Notes under the pieces: generated by a model
The model's database searches: none
Seen by the model: only the letters and a program-made list of their open reading frames with translations
What the model was told of the DNA's origin: nothing
Shown: positions 14,811 through 20,148 of the stretch, one piece after another
Layout: each line of letters opens with the position of its first letter
Position numbering within the stretch: the first letter of the stretch is position 1
Translations under genes and position numbers: made by a program
NCBI GenBank assembly: GCA_027306955.1
Contig: DAHUXX010000119.1
Location: forward strand, 1-20,148
DNA length: 20,148 nt
Direction of reading: 5' to 3'
From: Acetobacteraceae bacterium
GTDB taxonomy: Bacteria; Pseudomonadota; Alphaproteobacteria; Acetobacterales; Acetobacteraceae

Positions 14811-15673
14811 GCGCCGCCGCCTCCGTCGAGGAATGGTCCGGCAAGGGCCGGGGCGATGAGAATTTCCCCGTCGGTTCCTTCCTCATTGCCGCGCACTTGC
14901 GCCCGGCGATCCACGCCTTCTACGCCTTCGCCCGCAACGCCGACGACATCGCCGACAGCCCGACGCTGGACCCCGGCGACAAGATCGCTCGGCTCGACAC
15001 GATGGAGGCGGTGCTCACCGGGACGCCAGGCGGCGGCAGCCCAAGTGCCGCGGCGCTGCGCGCGAGCCTCGCCGCGACCGGCACCACGGACCGCCACGCC
15101 CGCGACCTGCTCGTCGCCTTCCGCCGGGACGCCACCAAGAGACGTTACGCAGACTGGGACGAACTGCTCGACTATTGCCGCTACTCGGCGATGCCCGTCG
15201 GCCGCCACGTGCTCGACCTGCATGGCGAATCCCGTGACAGCTGGGCAGCCTCGGATGCGCTGTGCAGCGTCTTGCAGGTGCTCAACCATCTCCAGGATGC
15301 AACGAAAGACCTTGTCAGTCTCGACCGCTGCTACCTGCCGCTCGACATGCTTGGCGCCAACGGTGCCGCCGTCGAGGATCTGCGCCGCCCCGCCGCGACC
15401 GCTGGCCTGCGCGCGACCATCGACGCGCTGCTCGACCGCTGCGACACGCTGATGGCCGGCCCGCCGCTCCCCGCCTTCGTGCGCGACCGGCGCCTGCGCC
15501 TCGAGACCGCGGCGATCCACGGGCTCGCGCGGCGGCTCGCGCGGCGCCTGCGTCGCGGCGACCCCGTCGCCGGCCGCGTGGCGCTGAAGCGGCGCGACGT
15601 CGCCGCCAGCCTGCTCGCGGCCTTCGCCCACGTCCCCGAACCCCGAATCTCCACCTCCGGAGCCGCGGCATGA
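14807..15673 (+). CDS. hpnC: Hydroxysqualene synthase HpnC
   Basis: A 288-residue squalene/phytoene synthase family enzyme. In the three-step bacterial squalene route HpnC converts presqualene diphosphate to hydroxysqualene. The first aspartate-rich motif is NADDIAD (D46, D47, D50) and the second is NHLQDATKD (D164, D168), followed by LDRCYLP, the form usual for HpnC rather than HpnD. ATG at 14807 overlaps the hpnB stop by four bases and has GGGGAGG at 14794-14800 with good spacing. In-frame ATG 14762 is also possible, but it would lie deep inside hpnB and lacks such a site. The stop overlaps hpnD by four bases. It is the paralogue of the next gene. Confidence 0.94.
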   Translation: MSAAASVEEWSGKGRGDENFPVGSFLIAAHLRPAIHAFYAFARNADDIADSPTLDPGDKIARLDTMEAVLTGTPGGGSPSAAALRASLAATGTTDRHARDLLVAFRRDATKRRYADWDELLDYCRYSAMPVGRHVLDLHGESRDSWAASDALCSVLQVLNHLQDATKDLVSLDRCYLPLDMLGANGAAVEDLRRPAATAGLRATIDALLDRCDTLMAGPPLPAFVRDRRLRLETAAIHGLARRLARRLRRGDPVAGRVALKRRDVAASLLAAFAHVPEPRISTSGAAA

Positions 15674-16539
15674 GCGCGAAGGCCGAGACCGGACTCGATG
15701 CCAGGCGCGCCGATCTCGACGAGGTGGAGGCGCTGGTCCGCGCCGCCGGCACCAGCTTCTACCGCGGCATGGCGGTGCTGCCGCTGCCGCGCCGCCAGGC
15801 GATGTACGCGATCTATGCGTTCTGCCACATCGTCGACGACATCGCCGACGACGAGGTGCAATTCGCCGAGAAAGCGCCGCGGCTCGACGCCTGGCGCGCG
15901 CGCATCGCCGCACTCTACGCCGATGGCCGCGCCGACGAGGCGGTGACGCGCGTGCTGCGCCCGGCGATCGCCGCCTACGGGCTGCGCGAGGCGGATTTCC
16001 TCGCCGTCGTTGACGGCATGGCAATGGATGCGGCGGACCCGATCGTCGCACCGGATCTCGCCACGCTCGACCTCTACTGCGACTGCGTCGCCGCGGCCGT
16101 CGGCCGGCTTTCGGTGCGCGCCTTCGGCGATGCCTCGCCGGCGGCGGACGAGGTCGCGCACCATCTCGGCCGTGCGCTGCAGATGACGAACATCCTGCGC
16201 GATATCGGCGAGGACGCGCAGCGCGGCCGACTCTATCTGCCGCGCGAGGACCTGCAGGCCGAGGGCGTGCCGCCGCGCCTGCCCGAAGCGCTGACGAACC
16301 CCGGCCTGCCGCGCGCGGCCGCGCGCCTCGCCGCCCGGGCCGAGGCCCATTTCGCCGCCGCCGAGCAGGCGATGCGCCGCTGCGAGCAGGCGGCGATGAA
16401 GCCGGCGCGGCTGATGGGCGCTACCTATGCCGCCATCCTGCGCCGCGTGCGCGCCGGCGGCTGGCGCGACCTGCATCGCCGCATTGGCCTCCCCGTCTGG
16501 GAAAAGTTCTACATCGCGCTGCGCTTCGGGATTTCGTGA
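15670..16539 (+). CDS. hpnD: Presqualene diphosphate synthase HpnD
   Basis: A 289-residue squalene/phytoene synthase family enzyme that joins two farnesyl diphosphates head to head to give presqualene diphosphate, the first committed step to squalene. The motifs are VDDIADD (D56, D57, D60) and QMTNILRDIGED (N174, D178, D182), followed by RGRLYLPRE, all characteristic of HpnD and plant-type phytoene synthases. FYRGMAVLP near residue 30 is also conserved. ATG 15670 overlaps the hpnC stop by four bases. HpnD and HpnC are adjacent paralogues that together replace the single eukaryotic squalene synthase. Its end overlaps the GTG start of hpnE by four bases. Confidence 0.95.
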   Translation: MSAKAETGLDARRADLDEVEALVRAAGTSFYRGMAVLPLPRRQAMYAIYAFCHIVDDIADDEVQFAEKAPRLDAWRARIAALYADGRADEAVTRVLRPAIAAYGLREADFLAVVDGMAMDAADPIVAPDLATLDLYCDCVAAAVGRLSVRAFGDASPAADEVAHHLGRALQMTNILRDIGEDAQRGRLYLPREDLQAEGVPPRLPEALTNPGLPRAAARLAARAEAHFAAAEQAMRRCEQAAMKPARLMGATYAAILRRVRAGGWRDLHRRIGLPVWEKFYIALRFGIS

Positions 16540-17819
16540 ACCGGCTATCGCATGTTCATGTCGTCGGCGCCGGCCTCGCCGGCCTCGCCGCCGCCACGGC
16601 GCTCGCCGCGCGCGGGCTGCGGGTCACCGTGTACGAGGCCGGGCCCGCCGCTGGCGGCAGGGCGCGCTCCTATCTCGACCGCGAACTCGGCGTCGTCATC
16701 GACAACGGCAACCACCTGCTGCTTTCCGGCAACCGCGCGGCAATGGCCTATCTCGCCCGCATCGGCGCGCGTGACCCGCTGGTGGGACCGAAGCAACCGA
16801 TTTTTCCGTTCGTCGAGCTGCCCTCGGGTCGACGTTGGACAGTGGCCCCCAACACGGGGCGCATCCCGTGGTGGGTGCTCGTCCCGTCCCGGCGCGTGCC
16901 CGGGGCACGGCTGTCCGAATACCTCGCCCTGCGCCGGCTGATCCACGCACGACCCGGCGACACGGTGGCGGCGCTGCTCGCGGCGGGCGAACTGGCCCGC
17001 CGGCTGCTCGAACCGCTGGCGATCGCCGCGCTGAACACCATGCCCGAGGGGGCAGACGCGACGTTGCTGGGTGCCGTGGTGGCGCAGACGCTGGCTGCGG
17101 GCGGCGCCGCCTGCCGCCCGCTCGTCGCGCGCGAGGGCCTGTCGGAAAGCTTTGTGCACCCGGCACGCGACTTCCTCGTGTCCCATCGCGGGGAGCTGCG
17201 CACGGGCGCCCGCCTCACCTCCCTCGAGACGGCATCCGGCCGTGTGACCGCGCTGCGCTTCGCCGGCGGCGATATCGCGCTCGCGCCTGACGAGGCGGTG
17301 GTGCTGGCAGTGCCAGCCGCCGTCGCGCCCACGCTGCTGCCCGGCATTATCGCGCCCGACGCTTTCGAGGCCATCGTCAACCTGCATTACCGCGTCACCG
17401 CGCAGCTCCCCGGCGACGCCGGCTTCATCGGAATCATCGGCGGCACCGCCGAGTGGCTGTTCGCCCGCCCGCACGCGCTTTCCGTCACCATCTCTGCCGC
17501 CAACCGCGTCGTGGACCGCGATGCCGAGTATCTGGCACGGACGGTGTGGTCGGAGATCGCCGCCGCCGCCGGGCTCAGCGCGGCAATGCCCGCCTGGCGC
17601 GTGGTCAAGGAACGCCGCGCCACTTTCGCCGCCACCGCTGCCCAGAACGCGCGCCGCCCGGGGCCGCGCACGTTGCTCGCGAACCTGGTCCTCGCGGGGG
17701 ACTGGACCGCGACCGGCTTGCCCGCAACGATCGAAGGTGCCATCAGGTCCGGCGATCGCGCTGCCGCCTTCCTCCTGGACCCTGACGCGGCGCCCCAAAC
17801 CGGCCCCAATCCTGCATAA
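16536..17819 (+). CDS. hpnE: Hydroxysqualene dehydroxylase HpnE
   Basis: A 427-residue FAD-dependent amine oxidase/phytoene desaturase-like enzyme that reduces hydroxysqualene to squalene. The N-terminal FAD fold has VVGAGLAGLAAA with G11, G13 and G16 and the ribose-binding E34 in TVYEAGPAAGGRARS. The C-terminal FAD contact reads LVLAGDWTATGLPATIEGA. Length is as expected. The start is GTG at 16536, overlapping the hpnD stop as GTGA; no better ATG is available before the FAD fold. A ten-base gap separates its stop from shc, where the chain of overlapping genes ends. Confidence 0.94.
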   Translation: MNRLSHVHVVGAGLAGLAAATALAARGLRVTVYEAGPAAGGRARSYLDRELGVVIDNGNHLLLSGNRAAMAYLARIGARDPLVGPKQPIFPFVELPSGRRWTVAPNTGRIPWWVLVPSRRVPGARLSEYLALRRLIHARPGDTVAALLAAGELARRLLEPLAIAALNTMPEGADATLLGAVVAQTLAAGGAACRPLVAREGLSESFVHPARDFLVSHRGELRTGARLTSLETASGRVTALRFAGGDIALAPDEAVVLAVPAAVAPTLLPGIIAPDAFEAIVNLHYRVTAQLPGDAGFIGIIGGTAEWLFARPHALSVTISAANRVVDRDAEYLARTVWSEIAAAAGLSAAMPAWRVVKERRATFAATAAQNARRPGPRTLLANLVLAGDWTATGLPATIEGAIRSGDRAAAFLLDPDAAPQTGPNPA

Positions 17820-17829
17820 TCTGCCAGCG

Positions 17830-19812
17830 ATGCTCGACTCGCTTCTCGCCACCGACGTTTCCCGGATCGACGACGCCGTGACGCGCGCCCGCGCGGCGCT
17901 GCTCGCACACCGTCGCGAGGACGGGCATTTCGTCTTCCCGCTCGAGGCCGACGCCACCATCCCCGCCGAGTTCGTGCTGCTCACGCATTTCCTCGACCGC
18001 CCGGATGTGGCGCTCGAAACCGGCATCGGCGTCTATCTGCGCGGTATCCAGGCGGAGCATGGCGGCTGGCCGCTGTTCCACGATGGCGCCTTCGACCTCT
18101 CGGCGAGCGTGAAGGCGTATTTTGCCCTGAAGATGATCGGCGATTCGCCGGACGCGCCGCATATGCGCCGTGCCCGCGAGGCGATCCTCGCCGCTGGCGG
18201 CGCCGAGCGCTCCAACGTCTTTACCCGCGCGCAGCTCGCGCTCTTTGGCGAGGTGCCCTGGCGCGCCGTGCCGGCGATGCCGGTCGAGATCATGCTGCTG
18301 CCGCGGTGGTTTCCATTCCACCTCGACAAGGTCTCCTACTGGTCGCGGACGGTGATCGTGCCGCTGCTGGTGCTGATGGCGCTGAAGCCACGCGCGCGCA
18401 ATCCGCGCGGTGTGCGTGTCCAGGAGCTTTTCGTAACACATCCGGAACAGGTACGCGACTGGATCCGTGGCCCGTTTCGCTCGCGCTGGGGCGTGACCTT
18501 CCGCTATATCGACCAGGCGCTTCGGCCGCTGGAGAAACGGCTTCCGCACGCCATCCGCCAGCGTGCCATCGGCAGGGCAGTGGCCTTCGTCACCGAGCGC
18601 CTCAACGGCGAGGACGGTCTCGGCGGCATCTACCCGGCCATGGCCAACGCCGCGATGATGTTCGACACGCTAGGCATGCCGGCGGACGACCCGCGCGCCG
18701 CGATCGCCTGGCAGGCGCTCAGGAAACTCGTCGTGCGCGAGCCGGATCGCGCCTGGGTGCAACCCTGTCTTTCGCCCGTCTGGGACACGGCGCTGGCCGG
18801 CCACGCACTGGCGGAGGCGGCGACGGGCACCGCCGACGCCGGCGCCGGCGAACCGGTCGCGAGCGCCAATGCCTGGCTGCGCGAGCGCGAGATTCGCGAC
18901 GTCGTGGGTGACTGGGCGTGCGCGCGGCCCGGCACGGCGGTGAGCGGCTGGGCGTTCCAGTATCGCAACGACCACTATCCCGACGTGGACGACACCGCGG
19001 TTGTCGGCATGTTGCTGGACAGGGAACGCCGGGCCGCCCCGGGCGATGCCGCCGGGTCCGCCAACGTCGATGCCATCGAGCGTGCCCGCACCTGGATCCG
19101 CGGCATGCAGTGCCGCGGTGGCGGCTGGGGCGCGTTCGACGCCGATAACGACCACATGGTCCTCAACCACATCCCCTTCGCCGATCACGGCGCGCTGCTC
19201 GACCCGCCGACAGCAGACGTCACCGCGCGTTGCGTGTCGTTCCTTGCCCAAATTCAGGACAGGGTAAACGGCAATGCGGCGGACGCGGACGTCATCGCCC
19301 GCGCACTCGCCTGGCTGCGCTCGGAGCAGGAAGCGGACGGCAGCTGGTTTGGCCGCTGGGGAACCAACTACCTCTACGGCACCTGGTCCGTACTCTGTGC
19401 CTTCAACGCCGCCGGTGTCCCCGCCGACGACAAGGCAGTGCGCCGCGCCATCGCCTTCCTGCGCGAGACGCAGCGCGAGGACGGCGGCTGGGGCGAGGAC
19501 AACGAGAGCTACGCAGGCGTGAGCCGCGGCCGCTACCACCGCAGCAACCCGTCCCAGACCGCCTGGGCACTGCTCGGACTGATGGCGGCGGGCGAGGCGG
19601 AAAGCGAGGCGGTCGCGCGCGGCATCGAGTTCCTTGCGAGGTCGCAACGGCCCGACGGCACCTGGGAGGAAGCGCCCTACACCGCCGTCGGCTTCCCGCG
19701 CGTGTTCTACCTCCGCTACCACGGCTACAAGCTGTATTTTCCGCTGCTGGCCCTCGCGCGCTACCGCAACCTGATGCGCGGCAATGACCGGCGCGTCGGC
19801 TGGGGATTCTAA
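17830..19812 (+). CDS. shc: Squalene-hopene cyclase
   Basis: A 660-residue membrane-associated triterpene cyclase, also called HpnF, which folds squalene into hopene and hopanol. The protonating DxDD motif is DVDD at residues 385-388 (codons from 18982), in HYPDVDDTAVV. Several QW repeats are visible, among them QCRGGGWGAFDADN, EQEADGSWFGRWG, TQREDGGWGEDNES and SQRPDGTWEE. The N-terminal IQAEHGGWPLF is a further one. SGWAFQYRN just before the DxDD is also conserved. ATG 17830 gives normal length but has no clear ribosome binding site; it lies ten bases behind hpnE. The next gene begins six bases after the stop. Identification is secure. Confidence 0.98.
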   Translation: MLDSLLATDVSRIDDAVTRARAALLAHRREDGHFVFPLEADATIPAEFVLLTHFLDRPDVALETGIGVYLRGIQAEHGGWPLFHDGAFDLSASVKAYFALKMIGDSPDAPHMRRAREAILAAGGAERSNVFTRAQLALFGEVPWRAVPAMPVEIMLLPRWFPFHLDKVSYWSRTVIVPLLVLMALKPRARNPRGVRVQELFVTHPEQVRDWIRGPFRSRWGVTFRYIDQALRPLEKRLPHAIRQRAIGRAVAFVTERLNGEDGLGGIYPAMANAAMMFDTLGMPADDPRAAIAWQALRKLVVREPDRAWVQPCLSPVWDTALAGHALAEAATGTADAGAGEPVASANAWLREREIRDVVGDWACARPGTAVSGWAFQYRNDHYPDVDDTAVVGMLLDRERRAAPGDAAGSANVDAIERARTWIRGMQCRGGGWGAFDADNDHMVLNHIPFADHGALLDPPTADVTARCVSFLAQIQDRVNGNAADADVIARALAWLRSEQEADGSWFGRWGTNYLYGTWSVLCAFNAAGVPADDKAVRRAIAFLRETQREDGGWGEDNESYAGVSRGRYHRSNPSQTAWALLGLMAAGEAESEAVARGIEFLARSQRPDGTWEEAPYTAVGFPRVFYLRYHGYKLYFPLLALARYRNLMRGNDRRVGWGF

Positions 19813-19818
19813 AGGAAG

Positions 19819-20148
19819 ATGGCGCTCGGCATCGTCGTCGGGCTGGAGGTCGAGGCACGCATCGCGGCGCCGCTGGGTCTCGTCGAGATCGGCGGTGGCA
19901 CCGCCGCTGGCGCGGAGGAAGCGGTGATGCGCCTGCTGCACCAGGGCGTGGAGGGCCTCCTCTCCTTCGGCTTCGCCGGCGGGCTCTCGCCGGTGCTGCG
20001 TCCGGGCCATCTCGTCGTGCCGGAGATGGTGCTGGTGGACGGCGTGCGACTGCAGACCGACGCTGCCCTTGCCTCGCGTTTCGCGCGCCGCAAGGGGGTG
20101 CTGCTGGGCGCCCACACGGTGATCGGCGGCGTCGCGGCGCGGCGCGCG
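19819..20148 (+). CDS. hpnG: Adenosylhopane nucleosidase HpnG (partial, runs off window)
   Basis: The first 110 codons of a nucleoside phosphorylase/MTA-SAH nucleosidase superfamily protein, still open at the window end. It starts MALGIVVGLEVEARIA; the segments LLSFGFAGGLSPVLRPGHLVVPE (about 47-69) carry the family's GxAGxLxPxLxPGDLV-like pattern. In hopanoid producers HpnG removes adenine from adenosylhopane to give ribosylhopane, on the way to bacteriohopanetetrol. AAAGGAAG stands directly before ATG 19819, six bases after the shc stop. Position right behind shc supports the assignment over a housekeeping nucleosidase. The C-terminal active site lies beyond the window, so completeness cannot be judged. 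Confidence 0.88.
   Translation, partial: MALGIVVGLEVEARIAAPLGLVEIGGGTAAGAEEAVMRLLHQGVEGLLSFGFAGGLSPVLRPGHLVVPEMVLVDGVRLQTDAALASRFARRKGVLLGAHTVIGGVAARRA

Noticed and set aside
16545..18026. Long minus-strand open frame opposite hpnE (493 codons)
   Set aside because: No domain, Arg/Gly/Ala-rich shadow composition, and hpnE with clear FAD motifs occupies the plus strand.
18670..20115. Long minus-strand open frame opposite shc and hpnG (481 codons)
   Set aside because: Spans the junction of two well-identified genes on the other strand and shows no family features.

Overview
The window is GC-rich, densely coded DNA from what looks like an alphaproteobacterium. It carries a complete hopanoid block in the order hpnA-B-C-D-E-shc-hpnG, a Usg-family gene, and a groES-groEL operon with HrcA/CIRCE control. 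Together with the base composition, this points to the Rhodospirillales and most likely the Acetobacteraceae. The family-level assignment is an inference; no rRNA gene is present to confirm it.

Layout. (1) 1-4494, plus strand: the tail of an unidentified gene, an Asp/Glu-hydantoin racemase-family protein, an AtzA/SsnA-type amidohydrolase and the helicase HrpB. These are joined by 1-4 base overlaps, which suggests one transcript. (2) 4495-8282, plus strand: a short spacer with a strong hairpin, a periplasmic HtrA-type protease with one PDZ domain, an OmpR-family response regulator, its probable histidine kinase, and a small secreted protein with two cysteines. This looks like an envelope-stress operon. 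(3) 8341-10575, minus strand: groES-groEL, with a rho-independent terminator behind groEL and a promoter region holding two CIRCE-like operators. (4) 10731-12442: a usg gene on the plus strand converging on an MFS transporter on the minus strand; the transporter starts at TTG behind a very strong ribosome binding site. (5) 12673-20148, plus strand: hpnA, hpnB, hpnC, hpnD, hpnE, shc and a truncated hpnG.

How the hopanoid genes work together. HpnD condenses two farnesyl diphosphates to presqualene diphosphate, HpnC converts this to hydroxysqualene, and HpnE reduces it to squalene. Squalene-hopene cyclase folds squalene into hopene/hopanol. HpnG acts later, removing adenine from adenosylhopane during side-chain synthesis. 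The radical-SAM enzyme HpnH, which makes adenosylhopane, is not in the window and may lie just downstream. HpnA through HpnE are chained by four successive 4-base stop/start overlaps.

I found no tRNA, rRNA, CRISPR array, insertion sequence or prophage. No wholly new multi-gene system is evident. The observations most worth a second look are regulatory: the double CIRCE arrangement that sandwiches the groESL promoter, and hairpins ahead of the protease operon and of hpnA. A Glu-to-Gln change at a normally conserved active-site position of the amidohydrolase is also notable.
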